Assembly (NCBI GenBank): GCA_905215755.1
Contig: CAJMRE010000014.1
Coordinates: forward strand, 1 to 44,891
DNA length: 44,891 bases
Direction of reading: 5' to 3'
From: an uncultured bacterium
GTDB lineage: Bacteria > Actinomycetota > Coriobacteriia > Coriobacteriales > Coriobacteriaceae
This document shows positions 8,480 through 16,045 of this stretch, in pieces. A program made the position numbers and the translations under genes. How positions within the stretch are numbered: position 1 is the stretch's first letter; each line of letters starts with the position of its first letter. Under the pieces are notes generated by a model. The model was not told where the DNA came from. It did no database searches and worked only from the letters and a program-made list of their open reading frames with translations.

Positions 8480-8488
8480 TGCTAAAAT
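8480..8488 (+). promoter_or_regulatory. Possible extended -10 promoter of ftsE-ftsX
   Basis: TGCTAAAAT is an extended -10 element (TGN plus TAAAAT) about 45 bp before the GTG of ftsE. No strong -35 is seen at the expected distance. Confidence 0.35.
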
Positions 8489-8533
8489 ATTAAGCGCTCA
8501 TGTAGTTTAAACGCACGACGATAAGGAGCACCA

Positions 8534-9754
8534 GTGGGTAACCACTTCCGTACCTCCGGTGCGGGCGATGATGCCCCCAAGACGCAGACAGGCGTCCAGG
8601 GCAGTCGTTTCGCCACTCCGGATTCAGAGGGCCAGCCTGTTGCTCAGGCCCCCGTTCAGCCGGCAGATCAGGCACAGCCGGCATCCGATCCCTTTGCCTA
8701 CAATCCCACCAGCGATGTCGCGCTTTCCGGCACGGCGGGTTTTGAGCCCGTTCAGGTCGTGACCGCTCGCGTGGAGCAGCCTCAGGCTGGCGCCGCCACG
8801 CCGCAGCCTACCATGGCCGGCATTCCCGACCCCTTGGCCCCTGCGACGCCGGCTCCTCAGCCTGCACAGTCCGGTCTCTTTGCCGCTATTCCCGACCCCA
8901 CGCAGCCTGCTGCCCCGGTGGTCGAGAGCGATCAGGCCGCCGAGGTCGCAAGCCTCGATAACGCGCTCAACAACCCCGATTTTACGTCGGTGTTTGCGCC
9001 CATCGATCCCCAGGCCAGCCGCAAGAAGATGGCCAAGCAGGCCGGTGTCGAGCCCGTCATCCTTATGGAGCATGTCACCAAGATCTATCCGGCACAGCCC
9101 AACAAGCCTGCACTCGACGACATCAACATCGAGATCTATCCGGGCGAGTTCGTCTTCCTGGTCGGTCACTCCGGCTCGGGTAAGACCACGCTGCTGTCGA
9201 CGCTCAACCGCGACGTCAAGCCGACGAGCGGCCGCATCCTGGTTGCCGGTCAGGACCTCATGAAGATCAAGAACCGCAAGGTTCCGTTCCTGCGCCGCCA
9301 GATTGGCGCCGTGTTCCAGGACTTTAAGCTTCTGCCGCAAAAGACCGCCTACGAAAACGTGGCGTTTGCCCTGCAGTGCATCGGCAAGCCCAAGGGCGTC
9401 ATTCGCAGCCAGGTGCCCGAGGTGCTGCGTCTGGTCGGCCTGGCCGATCAGATGGACTCGCTGCCCGACCAGCTTTCCGGTGGCGAGCAGCAGCGCGTTG
9501 CCGTTGCCCGCGCTATGGTCAACCGTCCGCCGCTGCTGATCTGCGACGAGCCCACGGGTAACCTCGACCCGGCGATCTCGCTGGGCATCATGAAGCTGCT
9601 CGAGCGTATTAACCGCACCGGCACCACCGTGATCGTCGCCACGCACGACCGCGAGATGGTCGATAGCATGCACCGTCGCGTGATCGCCCTCGAGGGCGGC
9701 CACGTTATCCGCGACCAGGAGAGGGGAGGTTACGGCAACTATGGCACCAACTAA
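8534..9754 (+). CDS. ftsE: Cell division ATP-binding protein FtsE with long disordered N-terminal extension
   Basis: FtsE is the ABC ATPase that, with membrane partner FtsX, controls peptidoglycan hydrolases at the septum. The ABC domain starts near residue 175 and has Walker A GHSGSGKTT (about 211-219), the signature LSGGEQQRVAVARA and Walker B LLICDEPTGNLDP. FtsE is normally ~230 residues. Here ~175 residues rich in Pro, Ala and Gln precede it, with near-repeats such as IPDPLAPATPAP and IPDPTQPAAP. I accept the GTG at 8534 because AAGGAG lies at 8523-8528 and the codon use is normal throughout. The stop overlaps ftsX by 14 bp. Confidence 0.93.
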   Translation: MGNHFRTSGAGDDAPKTQTGVQGSRFATPDSEGQPVAQAPVQPADQAQPASDPFAYNPTSDVALSGTAGFEPVQVVTARVEQPQAGAATPQPTMAGIPDPLAPATPAPQPAQSGLFAAIPDPTQPAAPVVESDQAAEVASLDNALNNPDFTSVFAPIDPQASRKKMAKQAGVEPVILMEHVTKIYPAQPNKPALDDINIEIYPGEFVFLVGHSGSGKTTLLSTLNRDVKPTSGRILVAGQDLMKIKNRKVPFLRRQIGAVFQDFKLLPQKTAYENVAFALQCIGKPKGVIRSQVPEVLRLVGLADQMDSLPDQLSGGEQQRVAVARAMVNRPPLLICDEPTGNLDPAISLGIMKLLERINRTGTTVIVATHDREMVDSMHRRVIALEGGHVIRDQERGGYGNYGTN

Positions 9755-10661
9755 CGTGGGCTACTCCTTCAAAGAGGCAATCAGCCACTTCTTCCGTAAC
9801 TGGACTACCTCGCTCGGCGCCGTCATCACGATCTTCCTTTCGCTGTTTATCATCGGCCTGTTCATCATGGGCTCCGCGATGCTGAACTCCGTGATCGGCA
9901 CCGTCGAGGATCAGGTTGTCATCAACGCGTTCATTAGTGATGACGCCGATCAGGCTGATGTTCAGGCTTTTGAGGCCGAGCTTAAGACGTGGAATAACGT
10001 CAAGTCCGTGACCTATAAGGACAAGGACGACGCGCTGGCCGAGTATACGAGCAAGATGTCGGGCAACGCCGACGCCACCATGAGCGCGCTCGATGGCCAG
10101 AACCCGCTGCCGGCTTCGTTTGCAATTGAGATGGACGATCCGTCCAAGGTCGAGAGCACGGCCAAAAAGCTCAAGAAGGATGCCGATTTCCAGAAGATCG
10201 CGGATGACGGCGACGTCAACGCGAGCGTGCTGTACGGCCAGGAGGAAGTGAGCCGCCTGTTCCAGGTGACCAACTATATCCGCATCGCCGCCGTGGTGCT
10301 CGTTGGCCTTCTGACCTTTATCGCTTTCATCTTCATCAACAACACGATTCGCCTGTCCATCACGGCGCGTCGTCGCGAGATCGCGATCATGCGTCTGGTC
10401 GGCGCCAGCAACGGCTTCATTCGCGGCCCGTTTATCACCGAGGGCGTGCTGCAGGCCATTTTGGGCTCGCTGCTTTCCATCGGCGTGCTGGAGCTGCTGC
10501 GCAACCTGATGATTCCGCGTCTGCAGGAGAGCATCGGATGGATGTCGTTTGCCCTGCCGATGCAGTACTACCTGGTGACCTATGCTGCGCTGATCCTGGT
10601 CGGCGTGATTATCGGTCTCTTTGGTTCTGCCATCGCCATGCGCCGCTACCTGCGCGTGTAG
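9741..10661 (+). CDS. ftsX: Cell division protein FtsX (permease-like)
   Basis: The membrane partner of FtsE, 306 residues. It has an N-terminal transmembrane helix (about 25-48), an extracellular domain with negatively charged stretches (about 50-170) that in the family contacts a peptidoglycan hydrolase or adaptor, then three C-terminal helices. The conserved cytoplasmic loop ITARRREIAIMRLVGAS lies between helices 2 and 3. The ATG lies inside the end of ftsE, with GAGGGGAGG upstream, so the two are translationally coupled. No hydrolase gene is adjacent in this window. Confidence 0.95.
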   Translation: MAPTNVGYSFKEAISHFFRNWTTSLGAVITIFLSLFIIGLFIMGSAMLNSVIGTVEDQVVINAFISDDADQADVQAFEAELKTWNNVKSVTYKDKDDALAEYTSKMSGNADATMSALDGQNPLPASFAIEMDDPSKVESTAKKLKKDADFQKIADDGDVNASVLYGQEEVSRLFQVTNYIRIAAVVLVGLLTFIAFIFINNTIRLSITARRREIAIMRLVGASNGFIRGPFITEGVLQAILGSLLSIGVLELLRNLMIPRLQESIGWMSFALPMQYYLVTYAALILVGVIIGLFGSAIAMRRYLRV

Positions 10662-10686
10662 GCATGCCTGGAATTCATCCCTTCCA

Positions 10687-10720
10687 ACGGGTCGTCTCTC
10701 TTGGGGCGGCCCGTTTTTTG
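10687..10720 (+). terminator. Terminator of ftsE-ftsX
   Basis: ACGGGTCGTC pairs imperfectly with GGCGGCCCGT and is followed by a T run (TTTTTT), 25 bp after the ftsX stop. Confidence 0.8.
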
Positions 10721-10796
10721 ATGCCTATGCGACGGCAGGATCGCGAATCATTTGGGTAGACTCTTTGGAGTCCGCAATCGATAGTAAGGAGGCGCC

Positions 10797-12932
10797 ATGG
10801 GGCGCAACAACAAGCATAAGCGCGGTGCCCGCAACAAGCGTGGACCGGTGCGCAGCGAGCGCCGCCCGAGTCTGACCGGACGCGTGCAGCTCCATGAGCA
10901 CAGCGCCTATGTCATAACCGAGAACGGCGACTATAAAGTCATGGGTCGCGGTAAGCGCGAGATCATGGATGGCGATACCGTCGCCGTGAGCATTAAGAAC
11001 AGCCCGCATGGTGAGCGTCGTGCCGTGATTGAGGGGGTCGTCGAGCGCGCTGCCATCAGTGTGGTGGGCACGTACCAGACGGCCGGTCCGCTCGGCGTGA
11101 TCGAGCCACTCGATTCGCGTCTCAAGGCCGATTTCTTTATTTTGCCCGAGGACACCTCGGCCGAGCGCTTGGGCGTTCATCCCGGTGACGCTGTGGTCGC
11201 ACGCATTCTGACCTATCCGACGCGCCTGGAATCGGGCACCGTGACCATTGAGCGCCGCATTGGCGGCGATGACGCGCCCGACCTGGGTGTTCAGTATGTA
11301 ATGGCGCGTTATGGCTATACCGATAGCTATCCCGAGGCAGCACTGGCCGAGGCCGAGGGGCTGTCGCTCGATGTGACCGCGGCGCTCAAAGATCCGCTTC
11401 GACGCGATCTGCGCGACCGCTTTATCATTACGATCGACCCGGTCGACGCGCGCGACTTTGACGATGCCATTTCTCTGGAGCGCACGCCCGATGGCGGCTA
11501 TAAGCTGGGCGTCCACATCGCCGATGTCTCGCACTATGTGGCTTGGGACGGGCATATCGATCTTGAGGCGCGCCATCGCACGACATCGGTGTATCTGGCC
11601 GATCGAGTGCTGCCCATGCTGCCCGAGCGCTTATCGAACGACCTGTGCTCGCTTCGTCCCGACGAGGACCGCTTGGCGTTTACCGTCGATATTGAACTCG
11701 ATGCGCAGGGCCGCGTTCGCCACTACGATCCCTATCCCAGTGTGATTCGCTCGCGCGTGCGAATGGACTACGACGGCGCCGAGGCACTGTTGGTGCGTGC
11801 CGGCGCGGTGGAGTATGGGGTGCTGGAGGGTGCCGCCGAGGATGTTGCGGCTGTAGAGACTTCGCGTGAGGAAGCGCTCGAGCGTGGGCTTGCGTGCGAG
11901 GAAACTGCTCGTGGCTATAGCGTCGATCTGGGTGATTTTCTCGTCGCCGCCAACGAACTCGCCGAGCTTCGCCGCCGCATTCGTCGCGCGCGTGGTTCGG
12001 TCGACTTCGATACCGCCGAGATTCGCGCCCTGTTGGACGAGGACGGCGTGCCCGTGCAGATTGTGGCGCGCGAGCGCTCGTGTGCCACGTCGCTGATCGA
12101 GGAAGCCATGCTGCTCGCCAACGAGTGCGTGGCCGAGTGGCTGGCCGACCGCGATATCGAGGCCTGCTACCGCGTGCATGAGGATCCGAGCCCCGATAGC
12201 CTGCACGGTGCCGCCGTTGCGCTGGCGCAGCTAGGCATCATCGACGATCGCCGTGCTGCCGGTATTGCCCTGGGGAGTCCCGATGAGCTGCAGGCTGCAG
12301 TCGATGCTGCCGCCGGTACGGCCAACGCACCGCTCGTCAACACGCTGCTTCTGCGCAGCATGCAGCGCGCGCTGTACAAGCCGCGCAACGAGGGCCACTT
12401 TGCGCTCGCCGCGCCGTGCTACTGTCACTTTACGAGTCCCATCCGTCGCTACCCCGATCTGGTGGTGCACCGCGTGCTCAAACTGCAGTTGGCCTATGAG
12501 CAGCTCGGCGGCAAGGACGCCTTGGTCCGTACGCCGCGGCTGATCGGCAAGGGGCGCGAGTCGCTGCCGCGCATTCTGCCGCAGATCTGCCGCGCATGTA
12601 GCGATGCCGAGCGCGCGGCAGATGCCGCCAGCCATGCGACGCAAAAGATCAAGATTGCCCAGTACTATGAGGACCGTCTGGGCGAGCGCTATGCCGGAAC
12701 CGTCTCGTGGGTTAGCAGCATGGGCCTCTTTGTGCGCTTGGATCTAACGCAGGTCGAAGGCTTGGTTTCGATCAAGAGCCTGGGCAACGAGTGGTTCGAG
12801 TTCGACGAGGACGCGCTAACGCTCACGGGTGCCGACACGGGCACCCGTTACGAGCTGGGGCAGCGCGTGATCATCGAGGTCTCGCGCGTCAATACCACGC
12901 GTGGGCACTTGGACTTTAAGCTTATCCATTAG
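10797..12932 (+). CDS. rnr: Ribonuclease R (RNB family 3'-5' exoribonuclease)
   Basis: RNase R degrades structured RNA processively and acts with SmpB/tmRNA in clearing faulty mRNAs; smpB lies 4 kb downstream. The 711-residue protein has a short basic N-terminus (GRNNKHKRGARNKRG), two OB-fold cold-shock domains (about 25-190), the RNB catalytic domain with the acidic motif TIDPVDARDFDDAISL (about residues 213-228), the later motif YCHFTSPIRRYPDLVVHR, and a C-terminal S1 domain (GTVSWVSSMGLFVRLD). The ATG has AAGGAGG upstream. A terminator follows. Confidence 0.95.
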   Translation: MGRNNKHKRGARNKRGPVRSERRPSLTGRVQLHEHSAYVITENGDYKVMGRGKREIMDGDTVAVSIKNSPHGERRAVIEGVVERAAISVVGTYQTAGPLGVIEPLDSRLKADFFILPEDTSAERLGVHPGDAVVARILTYPTRLESGTVTIERRIGGDDAPDLGVQYVMARYGYTDSYPEAALAEAEGLSLDVTAALKDPLRRDLRDRFIITIDPVDARDFDDAISLERTPDGGYKLGVHIADVSHYVAWDGHIDLEARHRTTSVYLADRVLPMLPERLSNDLCSLRPDEDRLAFTVDIELDAQGRVRHYDPYPSVIRSRVRMDYDGAEALLVRAGAVEYGVLEGAAEDVAAVETSREEALERGLACEETARGYSVDLGDFLVAANELAELRRRIRRARGSVDFDTAEIRALLDEDGVPVQIVARERSCATSLIEEAMLLANECVAEWLADRDIEACYRVHEDPSPDSLHGAAVALAQLGIIDDRRAAGIALGSPDELQAAVDAAAGTANAPLVNTLLLRSMQRALYKPRNEGHFALAAPCYCHFTSPIRRYPDLVVHRVLKLQLAYEQLGGKDALVRTPRLIGKGRESLPRILPQICRACSDAERAADAASHATQKIKIAQYYEDRLGERYAGTVSWVSSMGLFVRLDLTQVEGLVSIKSLGNEWFEFDEDALTLTGADTGTRYELGQRVIIEVSRVNTTRGHLDFKLIH

Positions 12933-12957
12933 CCAAATCCCGACTGATGGTGGGGGA

Positions 12958-12989
12958 GCGGAGGGCGGTCTTTCGGGGCCGTCCTCCGC
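12958..12989 (+). terminator. Hairpin downstream of rnr
   Basis: GCGGAGGGCGG pairs with CCGTCCTCCGC (one mismatch) around TCTTTCGGGG, shortly after the rnr stop. It is followed by ATTTG, not a long T run, so termination may be partial. Confidence 0.55.
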
Positions 12990-13058
12990 ATTTGAATCGT
13001 GGCTGCCTTGCCGTCTGCTCGGCCGCCCGCTTACCTGCTATTTGAGAGGTAAAACCTA

Positions 13059-13088
13059 CCAAAATAAACCTGTCCCTTTTTGGCAGGT
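13059..13088 (+). repeat. Hairpin repeat, copy 2 (30 bp identical to 853-882)
   Basis: All 30 bases match 853-882 in the same orientation. This copy ends 21 bp before the recombinase start codon. Here the left arm begins TACC instead of TGCC, so the last base pairs of the stem are weakened. Confidence 0.75.
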
Positions 13089-13109
13089 ATACAAGAAAGC
13101 GGGGATGAG

Positions 13110-13715
13110 ATGGCGACGGTGTACGGTTATGCGCGGGTGAGTTCGCGCGATCAGAACCTTAATCGGCAGCTGGATGCGCTGGGCGCCTATGGCGTGGGCT
13201 CGGCGAATATTTATGCTGACCATGCGAGCGGCAAGGACTTCGATCGACCGCGTTATCGCGAGCTGCTGCACGTCCTGGGAGACGGGGACGTGCTGGTGGT
13301 TCTTTCTATCGACCGACTTGGCCGTAATTACTCCGAGATTCTTGAAGAATGGCGGCGCATTACCAAGGAGCTCGGGGTTGCCATTGTGGTGTTGGACATG
13401 CCATTGCTTGACACGCGCGCTAGGGCCAGCGGCGCGCCGGATGTGACCAACGCCCTGATTGCCGATATTGTGCTGCAACTGCTGAGCTACGTGGCGCAGG
13501 TGGAGCGCGAGAATATCCATCGGCGCCAAGCGGAGGGAATTGCAGCGGCGCGGGCGCGAGGGGTCCGTTTCGGTCGACCTCGCAAGCCGTGCCCTCCTCA
13601 GTTTGAGCTGGTGCGCGATAGCTATGAGGCGGGCGATATTACCCGCAGCCAGGCAGCAAAGTGCCTGGGCGTGTGCGTGGGGACGTTCGATCGCTGGATG
13701 CGCGAGGCGGGGTAG
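13110..13715 (+). CDS. Serine recombinase (resolvase/invertase family)
   Basis: A 201-residue small serine recombinase that would cut and rejoin DNA at short dyad sites. The catalytic serine is in YGYARVSSRDQNLNRQLDAL (about residue 10). The family arginine motifs are VLSIDRLGRNYSEI and AQVERENIHRRQAEGIAAARARG. A Hin-type helix-turn-helix ends the protein (ITRSQAAKCLGVCVGTFDRW). I start at ATG 13110 because the protein begins as the family does (MATVYGYARVSS). No transposase, integrase or invertible segment is visible beside it. The 30-bp repeat just upstream is shared with the secA leader. Confidence 0.9.
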   Translation: MATVYGYARVSSRDQNLNRQLDALGAYGVGSANIYADHASGKDFDRPRYRELLHVLGDGDVLVVLSIDRLGRNYSEILEEWRRITKELGVAIVVLDMPLLDTRARASGAPDVTNALIADIVLQLLSYVAQVERENIHRRQAEGIAAARARGVRFGRPRKPCPPQFELVRDSYEAGDITRSQAAKCLGVCVGTFDRWMREAG

Positions 13716-13820
13716 GGGTTTGCGTCGCTTTGTCGCTTCCTGTTGCGATTCAAATTTTGATACGGTAACGATGCCATTTGGGGCTACACTCGCTGATATT
13801 CAAAAAAAGGAGGTTGGCCC

Positions 13821-14402
13821 TTGGCACGCGTAAAACAAATAATCGGATGGACCGCGATCGTTCTGTTCGCTGCAACGCTGGCGGGCATCTGGGTGCTGAC
13901 GGAGCAAAATGCGGTGGAGACGTCGTTGCTGAGCGAGTCCACCGCGCGTGTGGTGGAGGGTCAGACTACGGGCGTTCAGGCTGCCGATGCCACGGGTGAA
14001 GCCCAGTCGGAGAACGGAATGACCGGGGGCACCGATTCGGCTGCCTCGACGGTCCAGCCTGGTCGACTTGCTTCCATTCGCATGTGGGTAGGCGCAAACG
14101 TCCGTCGCGTCGCCCATACCGTAGAGTTTTTCTTCGTCGGATTGTTCGCCTCGGTGATCGTGGTTTGCTTTTCCCGGCGTCCGTGGAGCGTATGCTCCCG
14201 TTGCGTGCCCGTATTGCTCTTTTGCGCCGCCTGCTCCGTTGGCGATCAGGTACATAAGATCTTTGTTCCCGGCAGGCATTTCGACGTTATCGATTTAGGA
14301 TTCGATGCTGCGGGCTATGTCACCGCCATGCTGTTGGTATTGTTGACGGCGGCGTTGGTGCGCCATGCGACTCGGCCGATCGGCGCCCATGCGAGGCGCT
14401 AG
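13821..14402 (+). CDS. VanZ-like membrane protein
   Basis: A 193-residue membrane protein. It has an N-terminal helix (about 8-26), a polar linker of ~60 residues rich in Ser, Thr and Gly, then a VanZ-like domain with RVAHTVEFFFVGLFAS, a central helix and GDQVHKIFVPGRHFDVIDLGFDAAGY followed by a last helix. VanZ gives low teicoplanin resistance in some bacteria, but most family members have no known role. The start is TTG 13821, supported by AAAGGAGG at 13806-13813. Confidence 0.8.
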   Translation: MARVKQIIGWTAIVLFAATLAGIWVLTEQNAVETSLLSESTARVVEGQTTGVQAADATGEAQSENGMTGGTDSAASTVQPGRLASIRMWVGANVRRVAHTVEFFFVGLFASVIVVCFSRRPWSVCSRCVPVLLFCAACSVGDQVHKIFVPGRHFDVIDLGFDAAGYVTAMLLVLLTAALVRHATRPIGAHARR

Positions 14403-14524
14403 CCTTAAGACGAGACATCGCGACTGCCTATGCTTCGACATTGACTACAATAACGGCCGCAATCGCGAGTGGTCGTCGATGTACAGTTTTCCAGACACCT
14501 GTTTTCTCTAAGAAAGGAAATCCC

Positions 14525-14884
14525 ATGGCGGTATTGTTTGTTGAATATCCCAAGTGCTCGACCTGTAAGAAGGCCAAGGCATGGTTGGACGAACATGGGG
14601 TAGAGTATATCGACCGCGATATCGTTTTGGACAATCCCACGGCTGATGAGCTTGCGACCTGGATTGCTCGTTCGGGGCTGCCGGTGCGGCGCTTCTTTAA
14701 TTCGTCGGGCATGAAATATCGAGAGCTGGGCCTGAAGGCGCGTCTGGATGCGGGCATGACTGATCGGGAGTGCTACGAGCTGCTGGCGACCGACGGCATG
14801 CTGGTCAAGCGTCCGCTGCTGGTGGGCGACGACTTTGCGATTCCCGGCTTTAGGGAAGCGGCTTGGGCCGAGGCGTTACTGTAG
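14525..14884 (+). CDS. ArsC/Spx family thioredoxin-fold protein
   Basis: A 119-residue protein with the CXXC pair C11-C14 (YPKCSTCKKAKAWLDEHG) at the start of a thioredoxin fold and the family segment RRFFNSSGMKYRELGLK. ArsC and Spx proteins share this fold: ArsC reduces arsenate, Spx binds RNA polymerase. No arsenic genes are adjacent, and the late LVKRPLLVGDD segment is common to the YffB/Spx-like branch. Function is therefore left open. The ATG has AAGAAAGGAAA upstream. Confidence 0.85.
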   Translation: MAVLFVEYPKCSTCKKAKAWLDEHGVEYIDRDIVLDNPTADELATWIARSGLPVRRFFNSSGMKYRELGLKARLDAGMTDRECYELLATDGMLVKRPLLVGDDFAIPGFREAAWAEALL

Positions 14885-14890
14885 CGGCTG

Positions 14891-15062
14891 CGGAAAGTGC
14901 GACCCGTTTTGAGCTCGGATTCCGGGACGCAGTTTCCGGTTGAAGGGGCTAGCGGAAACCGTATCCCAGTTTGAGCGCGAAATCTGGGATACGGTTTCCG
15001 TTTGGGGCCTCTAGGGGAAAGCGCGTCCCGTTCTGGACGTAAATTCCGGGATGAGCTTTCCG
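14891..15062 (+). repeat. Three tandem 48-bp hairpins with a 62-bp period
   Basis: Units at 14891-14938, 14953-15000 and 15015-15062 each run from (C/G)GGAAA to CTTTCCG or GTTTCCG with a CCCG/CGGG or CCCAG/CTGGG inner pair. Each is 48 bp, separated by exactly 14 nt. The middle unit is almost a perfect palindrome (GGAAACCGTATCCCAG opposite CTGGGATACGGTTTCC). After the third, GGCGGGCAT...GCGC is repeated twice (15065-15105). The array lies between the stops of the converging genes on either side. Confidence 0.85.
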
Positions 15063-15104
15063 GTTGGCGGGCATGCGCACTATCCCGGCTGGCGGGCATA
15101 TGCG

Positions 15105-15515
15105 CTAATCCTCAAGCTGTGCCCATTCGTGCGGATCGTAGACCTTTACGTGCTTGTTGGGCTTGCCGCTCCAGTACTCCTCGTCCATAAAGGGCAGATA
15201 TGCCTGAACGCCGGGGCAGATAAAGGGAATCCGCTGCTGTTGCAGTCGCTCGCGCTGGCGCTGCTCCAGGTGCGCCTCGGATATGACGGTCGGCATACCG
15301 GACAGCTCGACGAGGCTTGCCTGGATTCGCTTAAGGTCGGGGAGTCCCGCGTGCCATGACACCCGCATGATCAAAAAGGATGCACGGCGGTATTTTGCCT
15401 GCATCACCGTGATGGCGGGGCGCAGTGTGGGATGGATTTTGTCCCGTTCGGGCCAAAGGTCAGCAGTGATCTCGAGGCCCAGGGTCTCCCATAGGTAATC
15501 AAGCTCTTCGTCCAT
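15105..15515 (-). CDS. Hypothetical protein with FICPGVQAYLP-type motif
   Basis: A 136-residue protein that I cannot assign firmly. The central part (RRASFLIMRVSWHAGLP, ELSGMPTVISEAHLEQRQRERLQQQRIPFICPGVQAYLPFM) resembles the first half of longer Firmicutes and Actinobacteria proteins annotated as HTH or MarR-like, which have an FIVPG-Q-YLP motif followed by a winged helix. The helix is missing here, and the protein ends soon after the motif with a charged tail, so it could be a stand-alone or shortened form. I chose ATG at 15515, which has GAGG upstream; a TTG 21 bp earlier is possible. It is the only - strand gene in the first 18 kb. Confidence 0.65.
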   Translation of the reverse strand: MDEELDYLWETLGLEITADLWPERDKIHPTLRPAITVMQAKYRRASFLIMRVSWHAGLPDLKRIQASLVELSGMPTVISEAHLEQRQRERLQQQRIPFICPGVQAYLPFMDEEYWSGKPNKHVKVYDPHEWAQLED

Positions 15516-15707
15516 GGTGCCTCGATATCCGTGCAATGATGACGGTTCGATTGTGCCATCAGCCGTGAGTGCTGCATTGTTGTAATCTACCAGCGGTAGA
15601 TGTGGGATGTTTTACGGGCTTTGGCGCCGTACGTGTCGCTGGTGCTTCACAGGTCCTTCACGTGTTGGCCGTATTTGACTGAATTTCAAAAAAGTCAAAA
15701 TTAGGGC

Positions 15708-15736
15708 TTGCGTCACGGCGGGACTTCCCGTATATT
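15708..15736 (+). promoter_or_regulatory. Promoter of the tRNA-Gln/tRNA-Glu operon
   Basis: TTGCGT (15708-15713) and TATATT (15731-15736) are 17 nt apart, and the predicted start lies about 38 bp before the first tRNA. In the rest of 15516-15780 I see only a small palindrome around TTGACT/AGTCAA (15674-15698). Confidence 0.55.
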
Positions 15737-15780
15737 TCTTTCTTGCGCAAAGGCACAGCCGAGCGCAGCAATGCAGTCAT

Positions 15781-15854
15781 TGGGATGTCGTCTAATGGCA
15801 GGACAGCGGATTCTGGTTCCGTCAATGGGGGTTCGACTCCCTCCATCCCAGCCA
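15781..15854 (+). tRNA. tRNA-Gln (anticodon CTG)
   Basis: The acceptor arms TGGGATG and CATCCCA pair, the anticodon loop is TTCTGGT (CTG), and the T arm contains GGTTCGACTCC. CCA (15852-15854) is encoded. The sequence folds as a standard cloverleaf. Confidence 0.95.
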
Positions 15855-15871
15855 TTGCATTTGCTACATAT

Positions 15872-15948
15872 GGCCCGTTCGTCTAGCGGTTTAGGACGCC
15901 GCCCTCTCAAGGCGGAGATCACCAGTTCGAATCTGGTACGGGCTACCA
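15872..15948 (+). tRNA. tRNA-Glu (anticodon CTC)
   Basis: The acceptor arms GGCCCGT and ACGGGCT pair with one G-U, the anticodon stem CCGCC/GGCGG holds the loop CTCTCAA region (CTC), and the T arm contains AGTTCGAATCT. CCA is encoded. It lies 17 bp after tRNA-Gln and is probably co-transcribed. Confidence 0.95.
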
Positions 15949-15958
15949 AAATTGAACG

Positions 15959-15986
15959 CCCGGGCCTCGTAAGAGACCCGGGTTTT
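15959..15986 (+). terminator. Terminator of the tRNA operon
   Basis: CCCGGGCCTC pairs with GAGACCCGGG (one mismatch) around a GTAA-type loop and is followed by TTTT, 10 bp after tRNA-Glu. Confidence 0.8.
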
Positions 15987-16045
15987 GTGTATTGACCGAT
16001 GTTTAAGGCGTGCGTTGAGTCTGCCGCCCGGACCGAGGAGTTGTC

